Shown one piece after another: positions 32,051 to 41,226 of a stretch of DNA of 41,566 nt. Both the position numbers and the translations under genes were made by a program. This DNA is from Crocinitomicaceae bacterium (lineage in GTDB: Bacteria > Bacteroidota > Bacteroidia > Flavobacteriales_D > Crocinitomicaceae). The stretch spans positions 1 to 41,566 of the forward strand of contig JALRJE010000053.1 in the NCBI GenBank assembly GCA_023268965.1, given 5' to 3'. The notes beneath the pieces were generated by a model. It saw nothing but the letters and a program-made list of their open reading frames with translations, was not told where the DNA came from and did not search any database. The number at the start of each line of letters is the position of its first letter. Positions within the stretch are counted from its first letter, which is position 1.

Positions 32051-33577
32051 ATGAAAAAGACCCTTACCCTACTTTGCTTGCTACTGAGCCAGACGCTCTT
32101 GGCACAAAATTGCAATATTGACTACAGCCAAAATCAAGTTGGCCTCTACCCTAACCAACTACCCGTCGGAACCGTTGGTAGCACTTACAACGAAGACATC
32201 ACTTTTGTACTGCCCACCGATACACTAGGTTACGACTTTCTCAATTTTCAGATTGTTTCGGTCAACCTACCTTTAGGCTTGAGCTGGACCTGCAATACGA
32301 ACTTAAATAATTGCAACTACAATCCGCAAACCTCACCATATGGGTGCGTCAATATCAATGGTGTTCCGCTATTAGCTGGAGCTTATAATATAGAAGTAAA
32401 TGTACTGGCAGATCTCAGCATCATAAATGGGTACCCTATTCTATTCGAACTAGAACTGCAAATTTTACCTGCCTCAAACAGCGGCATCAATAATAGTTTT
32501 AGCTATCAAGTTGATCAACCTTGCGCTCCCGCATTGGCCACATTTAACAATCAGGAACCTGGTTTGGCATTTTACAGCTGGGATTTTGGCAATGGCGCCA
32601 GTTCGAATGCGGAGCATCCGAGCCCTCAATATTATCCAAGCGCTGGTTACTACCCTATTCAGTATGCTGCATACGCACAAATAGATACCATCATACATTT
32701 TGAACTCACAGCATTCAACCTACTCAACATGAGCAATTATGGAGAGAACTTCCCCTCTTTTGAAGAAGCGGACCCGTATTTTAAAGTCAAAAAAAATGGA
32801 CAAGTCATTTACCAATCGGCTGTAGTTATCGATCAAAACCCTCCTCTTACTTGGTGGCCAAACCTGAATTTAGAACTCGGGCAAAACTATACCATTGAAA
32901 TTTGGGAGGCAGACCAAAGCATTGGTGAAAATTACTTTGGTGCAGATGACTACATTGGTAACCATACCTTAAATATGGGGTCCTGTAATGGGTGTTATGC
33001 CGGAACCGCTCAAATTTCATATCAAATTACCATGACAAATATCAACCCTATCCCCAGTTTTCAGCACACAGATACCTTAACGCTTTATGAAAGTCCAGAT
33101 GTACCCGCGCTCCAACACGATTCCACCCTTCAGCAGCTCACTGCCATTCAGACAAGCTCTTATTTGCAATGGTACAGAAACGGCGTACCGCTACTCGGGC
33201 AAAACCAAAACAGCTTAAATCTTGAAGAAAGCGGTTACTACCATTTGCTCACTGTTAACCAATACGGTTGCGCGCAATCATCTGACACTTTGTTTATAAC
33301 AGTTGACATAGCAGCGGTAGATGAGGACAATTCAGCAAGTGCAAGCTTTCACCTTACAATTGATCAACTCACCAAACAACTCAGAATTGAACTTGAACCA
33401 GAACTTATTGGTGCTCAAATTGAACTCTGGCAAATAGATGGACGTTTAATTGACACTTGGAAAAGTGTTCAAACGATTGAAAATTATCCAATTGATCTAC
33501 TTTTCAATGGTATTTATTTAGTGAAGCTATCGAAAGGCAATGTAATGATAGATCGTAAAGTTTCGATTGTTCATTAA
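32051..33577 (+). CDS. Secreted PKD-domain protein with probable T9SS sorting domain
   Basis: 508 residues from the ATG at 32051, chosen because the promoter lies between 32012 and this codon and because the signal peptide (MKKTLTLLCLLLSQTLLAQ) then begins at residue 1. An immunoglobulin-like N-terminal part precedes a PKD module at about residues 165-215 (FYSWDFGNGASSNAEHPSPQYYPSAGYYPI). A second domain is rich in aromatic residues (about 216-345), then an Ig-like segment ends in YHLLTVNQYGC. The final 75 residues (ELWQIDGRLID ... FNGIYLVKLSKGNVMIDRKVSIV) resemble a type A sorting domain, although the usual YPNP start is lost. It is probably exported to the surface; the function is unknown. 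Confidence 0.85.
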   Translation: MKKTLTLLCLLLSQTLLAQNCNIDYSQNQVGLYPNQLPVGTVGSTYNEDITFVLPTDTLGYDFLNFQIVSVNLPLGLSWTCNTNLNNCNYNPQTSPYGCVNINGVPLLAGAYNIEVNVLADLSIINGYPILFELELQILPASNSGINNSFSYQVDQPCAPALATFNNQEPGLAFYSWDFGNGASSNAEHPSPQYYPSAGYYPIQYAAYAQIDTIIHFELTAFNLLNMSNYGENFPSFEEADPYFKVKKNGQVIYQSAVVIDQNPPLTWWPNLNLELGQNYTIEIWEADQSIGENYFGADDYIGNHTLNMGSCNGCYAGTAQISYQITMTNINPIPSFQHTDTLTLYESPDVPALQHDSTLQQLTAIQTSSYLQWYRNGVPLLGQNQNSLNLEESGYYHLLTVNQYGCAQSSDTLFITVDIAAVDEDNSASASFHLTIDQLTKQLRIELEPELIGAQIELWQIDGRLIDTWKSVQTIENYPIDLLFNGIYLVKLSKGNVMIDRKVSIVH

Positions 33578-33616
33578 GTTAATTTTTAGATAAACATCCA
33601 TGACTTTTTACTTTGG

Positions 33617-33624
33617 TATCTTTG
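33617..33624 (+). promoter_or_regulatory. -7 box of the MFS exporter gene
   Basis: TATCTTTG is a perfect TAnnTTTG match ending 4 nt before the GTG start at 33629. No upstream TTG at 17-19 nt is found. The predicted mRNA would be leaderless. Confidence 0.5.
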
Positions 33625-33628
33625 CACG

Positions 33629-34852
33629 GTGAAAAATACCCATCCGTTGTCAAGGTATCAATGGCTCGCTGTAGCTATTTTAGCCTTCACCCAATTTACT
33701 GTTGTGCTCGATTTTATGGTGATGTCGCCGCTTGGCGACCTCCTGATGAAAGATTTCAAAGTCAAACCTGATCAATTTGGAATTGTGGTATCAAGTTATG
33801 CGCTAGCAGCCGGAATTTCTGGCTTTTTAACTGCTGGTTTCGCGGACCGTTTTGACCGCAAACGATTACTCGTATTCTTCTACAGTGGTTTTATCGTCGG
33901 GACTTTATTTTGTGGAATGGTAGACAACTATCTACACTTAGTATGGGCTAGGATCTTTACCGGTATTTTCGGAGGTGTGCTGTCTTCAATTACAATGGCT
34001 ATTGTCGCCGACTTATTTAGTATTGAACAACGCGGGCGCGTCATGGGCTTCATGCAAATGGGGTTTGGATTGAGTCAAATTATTGGTATTCCCCTGAGTC
34101 TATACATTGCCGATCTTTACCACTGGCAAACTCCGTTTTATTTAATTGTTGGGCTCTCTACCGGGATGCTTGTTGCGATTATCATTGCATTAAAGCCCAT
34201 CAATGCGCACCTTGCCCTGAAAAGCAAAGGTTCGGCTTTTTCGCATTTATTGGCAACAATTAAAAACCGAAATTACAGAATTGGTTTTATGGCCACTGCA
34301 TTTATGTCTTTAGGTGGTTATTTGATGATGCCTTGGGGCAGTGCCTTTGCGGTAAACAACGTTGGGATTTCACAAAAAGAGCTTCCGCTGCTTTTCATGA
34401 TCGTTGGTGTTTCTACATTCATCATCATGCCTCTCATTGGTTGGGTTGCCGATAAAGTCAATAAATTCCAATTGTTTCTGATTGCCTCTCTCCTTATGGT
34501 TGGATCCGTATTGGTTTATGTTCACCTTGGGCACAACAGCTTATTTGTGCTCATTTTAGTGAATATCTTTATGATGGGGGGTATTATGGCACGTATGGTC
34601 CCATCTCAAGCCCTGACCACTTCTGTTCCCGAACCAAGAGATCGGGGTGCATTTATGAGCATCAATGCTTCCCTTCAGCAAATGGCAGGAGGTGTTGCTG
34701 CAATCATAGGAGGAAAAATCGTCTTGCAAGCTAATGAGCACGCACCTCTTGAAAGATTCGATACACTCGGCTATGTAGTAATTACCGTGATTTTTATCAA
34801 TATTTACCTCACAAGACGCGTCTATAAATACGTTCAATCAAAATCTAAATAG
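33629..34852 (+). CDS. MFS transporter, DHA1-like exporter
   Basis: 407 residues with about 12 transmembrane helices, starting with GTG at 33629. The next Met is inside the first helix, so the GTG is likely real. The helix 2-3 loop carries GFADRFDRKRLL, the MFS signature, and the region VLDFMVMSPLGDLL at helix 1 is typical of DHA1-family and arabinose-efflux-like exporters. The substrate may be a drug, sugar or metabolite; nothing nearby tells. It is separated from the upstream secreted protein by 51 nt and ends at a strong terminator. Confidence 0.9.
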   Translation: MKNTHPLSRYQWLAVAILAFTQFTVVLDFMVMSPLGDLLMKDFKVKPDQFGIVVSSYALAAGISGFLTAGFADRFDRKRLLVFFYSGFIVGTLFCGMVDNYLHLVWARIFTGIFGGVLSSITMAIVADLFSIEQRGRVMGFMQMGFGLSQIIGIPLSLYIADLYHWQTPFYLIVGLSTGMLVAIIIALKPINAHLALKSKGSAFSHLLATIKNRNYRIGFMATAFMSLGGYLMMPWGSAFAVNNVGISQKELPLLFMIVGVSTFIIMPLIGWVADKVNKFQLFLIASLLMVGSVLVYVHLGHNSLFVLILVNIFMMGGIMARMVPSQALTTSVPEPRDRGAFMSINASLQQMAGGVAAIIGGKIVLQANEHAPLERFDTLGYVVITVIFINIYLTRRVYKYVQSKSK

Positions 34853-34868
34853 TAAGTTTCAACTAAAT

Positions 34869-34897
34869 AAAAGAGGCGGCCAATGGCCGCCTCTTTT
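34869..34897. terminator. Strong bidirectional intrinsic terminator
   Basis: A perfect 13-bp stem, AAAAGAGGCGGCC (34869-34881) and GGCCGCCTCTTTT (34885-34897), with loop AAT. It serves both the MFS gene (ending 34852) and the efflux operon (ending 34940 on minus). Confidence 0.92.
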
Positions 34898-34939
34898 GTT
34901 ATGATTATTTAAAATTGGTGCTTTGGGTATTGCACTATT

Positions 34940-37900
34940 TTAATCTTGCTCGGCAACGTCAATATCGGCAAGCTTTGCCAATTTCTTGAATTGAATTTTG
35001 GCTTGAATGCGATCCACCACGTAATACATCATTGGCACCACAATTATTGTTAAGAACATAGAACTGGTCAAACCACCAATGAGTACCCATGCGAGTCCGT
35101 TTTTCCACTCTGCACCCGAGCCAGTAGCCGTTGCAATAGGCACCATTCCGATCACCATTGCTATGGTAGTCATCAAGATCGGACGCATTCGCTCTCGAAC
35201 AGATTCAAGTAAGGCATTATAAGTACTCATGCCTTTTTGCTTCAGGTGATTGGTAAAATCGACAATCAGAATGGCGTTTTTGGCAACCAGCCCCAGTAAC
35301 ATGAGCATACCTAACATCGTGAAAATTCCCATATTTGAAGAAGTCAGAGCAAGAGCCAAAATAGCGCCAACTAAAGACACTAAAATGGAGAACAAGACCA
35401 CGAAAGGATACACAAAATTATCGTAAAGCGCCACCATGATGAGGTACACCAAAACAACACCAATGCCCATTGCGGTTCCTAAGGCGCCGAAAGATTCTTT
35501 TTGGCGCTTAATTTCTCCACCCCAGGTAAGGCGCACGTTCGGATCGAGCGGATTCTTTTTGAGGTATGTTTCTATATCAGCAGCCACTGTTCCGGGTGCT
35601 GCACCCAGCACATAACAACGCAAAGTTGTATTCGAAATACGGTTCTTGCGCTCCAAAGTACCTGCAGCGTTGTCAACAGAGATGTCTGCAAATTCACTCA
35701 AGCGAACTTGTTTGCCTTCGTTGTTCGGGAAGGTCATGCTTTGGATGTCCTCGACATCTTTACGGTTAGACGCATCGAGCATGACTCGGATATCATATTC
35801 TGATCCGTCGAGGTCTATCTGACTGTCGTCATTACCAGAAAGTGCACCTTGTAGTTGCATTCCGACAGTCCCGACATTGACACCCAGCTGACCCATTTTT
35901 TCTCGATTCAAGGCAATTTTAACCTCAGGCGTCACATCTTCAGTACTCAAGTATGGATCTTTAGCGCCATGCATGGCCTTAATGGCATTCTTGAGTCGGC
36001 GGGCCTCTTTGAACATCAGCGCATCGTCGTTGCTCGAAATAAATATTTCGATAGGTGCTTGCTCGGAGTCTACTAGCCCCATATTCAAGGCTTTTACTTC
36101 GACTCCAGGATGTTCATTTTCAATTTTGCTTCGAATCAAGTTCATGTACTCGACTGTCGGTATCTCTTTTTGCTTGTCTTTCTTCATTTTGACGACAATC
36201 TCAGAACGGTTTTCAGACCCAAATGCTGCAGCACCTAAACCAGCGCTGGGCCCACCCACATTAGAAAAAACAATGTCAATCATGTCTCTTTGAGCCAATA
36301 AAAGTTGTTCAATTTTCATGGTAGTCAGGTTGTTTTCTGCAAAAGTGGCGCTTTTCTCGTATTTGAGCTTGATCATGAACTTCCCTTGATCTCCTTGAGA
36401 AACAAACTCCTGCCCTACAATACCCAAGCCCATGGTTGCAAACGAGGCCACAAAAATCACAATGATGATCAGGCCCATGGAAATTTTATGACGCAAAGCC
36501 CAACCCACAATTTTGACATAAGAATTCGTAAAAATGTTGATGCGCCGCTCAAACCAGAGTAAAACAGCTTGAAATGGCTTTTTAGGATCAAGTTTCACCT
36601 CTTTGGCAAAACGCGAGGCCAACCAAGGAGTTAAGGTAAAACATACAAAAAGGGACATTAAAGTGGAAACCACTACAACAATCGAGAATTGATGTAAGAT
36701 ATCGGAAATGGTTCCTTCGATAAATACAACAGGCGAGAATACCACGACGTCCACAAGCGTAATTGCCAATGCTGTAAAACCAATTTCGTTGCGACCGTCT
36801 AGGGCTGCCTGTCGGCGCTTCTTGCCCATTTGTAGATGTCGATAAATGTTCTCCAGTACAACGATAGAGTCATCGACAAGAATACCAATGACCAAAGACA
36901 TCGCTAAAAGGGTCATGAGGTTGAGCGTGTAACCAAGCAGGTACATCGCAATAAACGTAGAGATCAAAGAGGCTGGAATAGACACCAATACAATAAATGC
37001 ATTGCGAATGGTATGCAAGAACAGTAGCATGACGAGTGCAACCAAAAATACCGCCAGCTCGAGGTCGTGAATCACCGCATCTACAGACTCAATAGTTGGA
37101 ATAGAGGTATCGGTTGCTATGGTAAAAGATAGCCCTTCTTTACTGAACTTTTCCTCGAGTTCGGCAAACTTCGTTTTGGTAAGTTTGGCGACATCTACCG
37201 CATTCGCATCGCTTTGTTTTTTAATATACAAGCCAATGCCATTGACACCATTCAATCGAGAAATGGTAATTTGATCTTCACTGGCGTCAACAACCTCAGC
37301 AACGTCGCGCAAGCGAATGGCACTTGTTCCTTTGGCCATCAAAACCAAATTTTGCAGGTCGTTGATGTCTTTGTATTTACCGGTCAGGCGAACGGTAATT
37401 TGCTCTGTGCTACTCTTGATTTTACCTGTTGGGAAATCTAAGTTAGACAGCGCTATCGCTTGGTTAATTTGGGACATCGACAAGCCCAATTTGCGCATCT
37501 TTTCTTTGTCTACATTGACGCGAAAAGAACGGCGCTCGCCGCCAATGACCTGCACCTCTGCTACCCCTTTGACCTGCTTTATAGCGGGCAATAATTGGTC
37601 GTCCATGAGGCGCATGAGTTCGGCATCACTTAAATTTTTGGCCACTGCACTCAATTGCAACACAGGCGTAGCATTGGGTTCAATTTTAGCGACAACCGGA
37701 TTTTTAGCGTCGGCCGGCAACCTATTGAGGCTATTATTTATTTTGCGTTGGGCATCTTCCAAAGCGTCGTCGATGTTGGCAGAGGCCTTGAACTCAAGCA
37801 AAACAAATGAGGCATTGTCAAAAGAAAAGGAGGTTACCTCATCGACATTTTCCATTCCGCTCAGTACGTCTTCTAGCGGTTTAGAGACTTGACTTTCTAC

Positions 37901-38074
37901 AGTTGAAGGAGAAGCGCCGGGATAGGCCGTGGTAATGGTGAGTAAGGGAGCTGAAAAGTCTGGCAAAAGCTCATAGGAAAGTTGTTTGTAGCTGATGAGC
38001 CCGCCACCAACCAAAATGGTAAAGATGACAATAATGAAGGATGGTCTTTTGATCGATAATTCGGTGAGTGTCAT
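34940..38074 (-). CDS. RND multidrug efflux pump, inner-membrane subunit
   Basis: 1044 residues, the usual size of AcrB-like transporters. Twelve transmembrane helices are arranged 1+5+1+5 around two large periplasmic loops. The first helix begins after LTELSIKRPSFI. Proton-relay residues are seen: the Asp pair in helix 4 (GILVDDSIVVLEN) and Lys in helix 10 (GLVAKNAILIVDF). These fit the HAE-1/HAE-2 multidrug group rather than the heavy-metal group. It works with the fusion protein (stop 4 nt upstream of its start) and the TolC-like channel, exporting substrates across both membranes. It is the last gene of the tetR-tolC-MFP-RND operon. Confidence 0.95.
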   Translation of the reverse strand: MTLTELSIKRPSFIIVIFTILVGGGLISYKQLSYELLPDFSAPLLTITTAYPGASPSTVESQVSKPLEDVLSGMENVDEVTSFSFDNASFVLLEFKASANIDDALEDAQRKINNSLNRLPADAKNPVVAKIEPNATPVLQLSAVAKNLSDAELMRLMDDQLLPAIKQVKGVAEVQVIGGERRSFRVNVDKEKMRKLGLSMSQINQAIALSNLDFPTGKIKSSTEQITVRLTGKYKDINDLQNLVLMAKGTSAIRLRDVAEVVDASEDQITISRLNGVNGIGLYIKKQSDANAVDVAKLTKTKFAELEEKFSKEGLSFTIATDTSIPTIESVDAVIHDLELAVFLVALVMLLFLHTIRNAFIVLVSIPASLISTFIAMYLLGYTLNLMTLLAMSLVIGILVDDSIVVLENIYRHLQMGKKRRQAALDGRNEIGFTALAITLVDVVVFSPVVFIEGTISDILHQFSIVVVVSTLMSLFVCFTLTPWLASRFAKEVKLDPKKPFQAVLLWFERRINIFTNSYVKIVGWALRHKISMGLIIIVIFVASFATMGLGIVGQEFVSQGDQGKFMIKLKYEKSATFAENNLTTMKIEQLLLAQRDMIDIVFSNVGGPSAGLGAAAFGSENRSEIVVKMKKDKQKEIPTVEYMNLIRSKIENEHPGVEVKALNMGLVDSEQAPIEIFISSNDDALMFKEARRLKNAIKAMHGAKDPYLSTEDVTPEVKIALNREKMGQLGVNVGTVGMQLQGALSGNDDSQIDLDGSEYDIRVMLDASNRKDVEDIQSMTFPNNEGKQVRLSEFADISVDNAAGTLERKNRISNTTLRCYVLGAAPGTVAADIETYLKKNPLDPNVRLTWGGEIKRQKESFGALGTAMGIGVVLVYLIMVALYDNFVYPFVVLFSILVSLVGAILALALTSSNMGIFTMLGMLMLLGLVAKNAILIVDFTNHLKQKGMSTYNALLESVRERMRPILMTTIAMVIGMVPIATATGSGAEWKNGLAWVLIGGLTSSMFLTIIVVPMMYYVVDRIQAKIQFKKLAKLADIDVAEQD

Positions 38075-38078
38075 GGGG

Positions 38079-39131
38079 CTATTTATTGCGTTTGATATTC
38101 ATTCCATCCTCTAAATTCACTTGACCTTTCACTACGATTTCATCAGCGCTTGTAAGGCCAGAAACAACCTCCAGGTAGTTTCCATCGGCCGCACCAGGAC
38201 TAAACGAGGTAAGTTGCGCTTTTCCGTTTCGAACAACATAAATTTGTGGATTTTTCGTAGAGCCAATCAGCGCTTTTCTAGGAACTGCTAATGCAATCAC
38301 TTTGGAGTTGTTGTCCAAAGCCACATTGCCGTACATACCTGAAAGAATCTTGTTGGCATTTGAATTATTCACTAAAACCTGAACTTTAAAATTATGCAAC
38401 GCATCGGCCTGAACAGAAATACTGTATATACTTCCTGATATAGTTGCATTTTGCGCATCGACAGCAACATTGACCTTTTGACCTTTTTTAAACTTGAGTA
38501 CATCTCTTTCTGGAACAGAAATAACGAGTTTGAGCTGGCTAATATCGGTGAGTTCCACAATTGGAGTGCCAGGCATGACCATTGAGCCGAGATCAGCCAT
38601 TTTTTTGGTGACTACTCCAGAAAAAGGCGCAAGTACTTTAGTACCGCGCAATTGTTTTTGTAATTGCTTGAGCTGCACCTCTGCTGACTTGAGCGCCAAC
38701 TCCATTTTTTCAGTCTCCATCGATGAAACAGCCTGCTCCTTGCGCAAATTGGCAAAGCGAAGGTTGTCATTTTTGAGCTGCGCAATATTCAGTTTTGCAT
38801 TTTCAATTTGCAAGGAAATGAGTTCGTCGTCTAGTTTGGCAAGAACTTGCCCTTTGCTCACTTGATCACCTTCTTTGACGAGTAATTCAATGAGTTTGCC
38901 AGAACCTTCAGCAGCAATATTATTTTGATGCATTGGTTCAAAAACGCCTAAGTATGAAAACGCACTTTCGAAGGTATGCTGTTGCGGTTGATCGGTGTCT
39001 ACGAGTACGGCAGCATCCATATCGTGGATGTAGATTTTATTTTTTGCTTCTTTTGAATTAGCAAGCAATTTAAAAACAGTGAGCCCAATAAGAACAACAG
39101 CTGCAATGGAGATAAAAATGATTCTTTTCAT
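38079..39131 (-). CDS. RND efflux membrane-fusion protein (HlyD/AcrA type)
   Basis: 350 residues. An N-terminal membrane anchor (IIFISIAAVVLIGLTVFKLL) replaces the more common lipobox. The biotinyl-lipoyl halves follow: EGSGKLIELLVKEGDQVSKGQVLAKLD, then a helical hairpin rich in Leu and Lys (about residues 110-160), then VLAPFSGVVTKKMADLGSMVMPGTPIVEL. The beta-barrel (VISVPERDVLKFKKGQKV) and membrane-proximal domains close it. It bridges the RND pump and the TolC channel in the periplasm. It lies between the tolC and RND genes with 6 nt and 4 nt gaps. Confidence 0.94.
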   Translation of the reverse strand: MKRIIFISIAAVVLIGLTVFKLLANSKEAKNKIYIHDMDAAVLVDTDQPQQHTFESAFSYLGVFEPMHQNNIAAEGSGKLIELLVKEGDQVSKGQVLAKLDDELISLQIENAKLNIAQLKNDNLRFANLRKEQAVSSMETEKMELALKSAEVQLKQLQKQLRGTKVLAPFSGVVTKKMADLGSMVMPGTPIVELTDISQLKLVISVPERDVLKFKKGQKVNVAVDAQNATISGSIYSISVQADALHNFKVQVLVNNSNANKILSGMYGNVALDNNSKVIALAVPRKALIGSTKNPQIYVVRNGKAQLTSFSPGAADGNYLEVVSGLTSADEIVVKGQVNLEDGMNIKRNK

Positions 39132-39137
39132 GATGTA

Positions 39138-40445
39138 TTATTTGATATTTCCGTTTGATTTAAGGTAATCGAGTTCTGCCTGACGCAGCGCCACATAGGC
39201 GGCCACCACACCAGTTTGGGCTTGCTCAAGACCTGTTTGAGCCTGAAGGAGGTCATTGGTACCGATTAAACCTTCGGTAAATTTGAGATTGGCGTGTTGG
39301 TGAATAGACTCGGCTAATTTGAGTTGCTCTTTGGCTACATCCAAAGCATTTGCCTTGACAGCTATAAGTCGTTTATTTTGATCAATCTGCAACTGTAATT
39401 GTTGTTGCGTGAGGGTAGTTTGGGTTTCTATTTGTTCCTGTTTGAGCGCATTCATGGCTGCTTTGTGGTGTTTGTCCAAACCGTCGAATAAATTCCAGTC
39501 CACGCGCAAACCCACAAAGGCTCCGTCTATACCTGTTCGAAAATCAGTTTCTGGGTTCATGTTGTAGTTGTATTGGTAAATCCCGTACAAATTTACATTC
39601 GGTAAATATCCCATCTTGATTCCTTTGGCTTCTTCTTGTGCCATTAAGCGCTGCTGCTCTAGTAGTTGAATGGCAAATAAATTGGCAGCATTTTGATCGA
39701 CGAGTAAAGTCTGCTGCACCATTTGGTCATTATGTAAAGTAAGTGCTGCTTTGGGATCCAAACCAATTAAAATTTTGAGGAGTTCTTCTAACTGACTTTT
39801 GGTAGCTTGTAGATTGGCCTGTGTATTTTCCAAATTCAAGCGATTGATGCGGATTTTGTCGGCTTCAGTCTGCACGAGCATTCCTTGCCCAACCATGAGG
39901 TCCATGTTATGGAGCATTTGATCGACATAACTGATATTGCTATCGATAAAACTGAGTTGTTGATACAGGCCCTGCAAAATAAAGAAGGTGTTTGCTACCT
40001 GATGCTTCACCTCTTGAATGGTCATATCTCGTTGGATCTTCACTATTTCACTGTTGATGCGCAGCGCAGCCAAACCATAGTTGACCTGTGAATTAAATAA
40101 AATTTGATTGAGTTGCAGCGTATTGCCCAACACATAAGGAACACCAAATTTCACTTCTGCAAAGGTACCTGCTGGACCACCAAAAAACTGGGCCGGAACA
40201 ACTTGTCCTGGAATGACGGCGTTGTAACGGTAATCACCGGAAAAGTTCAATGAAGGCAAACGACTCGATAAATATGCAGAGCGCTGGCTTTCATTGATAG
40301 CAACATCCAGTTGGGCACTGCGAATTTGTGGATTGGCGGTTTCGGCCATTTTAAGGCAGCTTGCTAAATCGTACTGTTGAGCTTGAACGGAGTGTCCAAT
40401 AAGTAGAAAAAACAAACCTTTGGAGAGATAACTTTTCATTTTCAT
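39138..40445 (-). CDS. TolC-family outer-membrane efflux channel
   Basis: 435 residues. A signal peptide (GLFFLLIGHSVQAQQ) is followed by two OEP repeats of long helices and short beta hairpins: LKMAETANPQIRSAQLDV in the first half and LFDGLDKHHKAAMNALKQEQIETQT in the second, with ALRQAELDYLKSNG near the end. The family forms trimeric outer-membrane channels for RND pumps. The ATG overlaps the tetR stop by 4 nt (ATGA), so the regulator and pump are co-translated. Confidence 0.94.
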   Translation of the reverse strand: MKMKSYLSKGLFFLLIGHSVQAQQYDLASCLKMAETANPQIRSAQLDVAINESQRSAYLSSRLPSLNFSGDYRYNAVIPGQVVPAQFFGGPAGTFAEVKFGVPYVLGNTLQLNQILFNSQVNYGLAALRINSEIVKIQRDMTIQEVKHQVANTFFILQGLYQQLSFIDSNISYVDQMLHNMDLMVGQGMLVQTEADKIRINRLNLENTQANLQATKSQLEELLKILIGLDPKAALTLHNDQMVQQTLLVDQNAANLFAIQLLEQQRLMAQEEAKGIKMGYLPNVNLYGIYQYNYNMNPETDFRTGIDGAFVGLRVDWNLFDGLDKHHKAAMNALKQEQIETQTTLTQQQLQLQIDQNKRLIAVKANALDVAKEQLKLAESIHQHANLKFTEGLIGTNDLLQAQTGLEQAQTGVVAAYVALRQAELDYLKSNGNIK

Positions 40446-41062
40446 GCGGGTTGGTTTTGTGGGAATAAATAATTGATCAGCATTTCTTTGACGTGTGCTT
40501 TGTGTGCAAAAAGATCTTGTTGTAGTGTTGCTTCGTCTATGCCATGAAATTGTTGCGTCAATTTTTTTGACATAAAAGGATAGTGCACATTGGACATGAG
40601 TAAAATAGTAATATTGCGAAGGCTCATTTGTCGCATTTCGCCCTTGGCTTGTGCTTCTTTTAGTTGTTGAAATATCCCTGTTTTTTCGATGGGTTCAAAA
40701 AAAGTGGGCGCTACACTAGATTCGTTTTTATTTTGTTGAATGGCTTGAATAATAAACATGGGCAATTCAGGGTGCTCCATGAAAAAATCGAATTCTTTAT
40801 CGATGAGCAAACTCGTTTTTTCTTTGAGTGCTAAATCAGAACTAAAGACCTCTATAATGGACTGAAGGAAGTCGGACATAGCACCTTCAAAAATGAGTTC
40901 AAAGAGTTTTTCTTTGGATCTGAAATAATAATTCAGTAGCGCCACGTTACTCCCTACCTCTTTGGCGATGTCTCGAACAGAACAGCCGTCAAAACCTTTG
41001 GTCATGAAGACTTTTTTGGCTGCCGCCTTGATTTTTTCTTCTGTACTGAGGTCTCTTTTCAT
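40442..41062 (-). CDS. TetR-family repressor of the efflux operon
   Basis: 206 residues. The N-terminal helix-turn-helix runs over about residues 10-55: KIKAAAKKVFMTKGFDGCSVRDIAKEVG, then NVALLNYYFRSKEKLFELIF. The YYF-x-SKEKL stretch is the typical TetR recognition end. A helical ligand-binding domain of about 150 residues follows. It is the first gene of the operon it most likely represses, coupled to tolC by a 4-nt overlap. Two matching palindromes lie at 41102-41149 over and behind its own promoter, indicating autoregulation. The inducer is unknown. Confidence 0.93.
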   Translation of the reverse strand: MKRDLSTEEKIKAAAKKVFMTKGFDGCSVRDIAKEVGSNVALLNYYFRSKEKLFELIFEGAMSDFLQSIIEVFSSDLALKEKTSLLIDKEFDFFMEHPELPMFIIQAIQQNKNESSVAPTFFEPIEKTGIFQQLKEAQAKGEMRQMSLRNITILLMSNVHYPFMSKKLTQQFHGIDEATLQQDLFAHKAHVKEMLINYLFPQNQPA

Positions 41063-41084
41063 AGCAATTACAAAGTTTGCGCTG

Positions 41085-41092
41085 CAAAGTTA
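41085..41092 (-). promoter_or_regulatory. -7 box of the tetR-efflux operon
   Basis: Minus-strand TAACTTTG is a perfect TAnnTTTG match, 22 nt before the tetR ATG. TTTG within operator 1 lies 15 nt upstream, so a bound repressor would cover the upstream promoter element. Confidence 0.6.
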
Positions 41093-41101
41093 AACACTCT
41101 T

Positions 41102-41119
41102 TTTAAACAAATGTTTAAA
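41102..41119. promoter_or_regulatory. TetR operator 1 (palindrome)
   Basis: TTTAAACAAATGTTTAAA has perfect 8-bp arms around a 2-bp center. It is directly upstream of the -7 box at 41085-41092 and covers the -33 region. Confidence 0.75.
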
Positions 41120-41131
41120 TAACTTTAAAAA

Positions 41132-41149
41132 ATTAAACGATTGTTTAAA
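41132..41149. promoter_or_regulatory. TetR operator 2 (palindrome)
   Basis: ATTAAACGATTGTTTAAA matches operator 1 at 15 of 18 positions. Its start is 30 bp from that of operator 1, about three helical turns, so two dimers could bind on the same face. Confidence 0.7.
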
Positions 41150-41204
41150 TTAATATACATTCAACCATTTTCAAGTGATCTGAAACTGTGCACAAGTTTC
41201 TTCG

Positions 41205-41212
41205 TATCTTTG
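41205..41212 (+). promoter_or_regulatory. -7 box of ssrA
   Basis: TATCTTTG is a perfect TAnnTTTG match, ending 14 nt before the mature tmRNA 5' end. The extra bases would be removed by RNase P. Confidence 0.65.
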
Positions 41213-41226
41213 TACCAACGTTCTTT

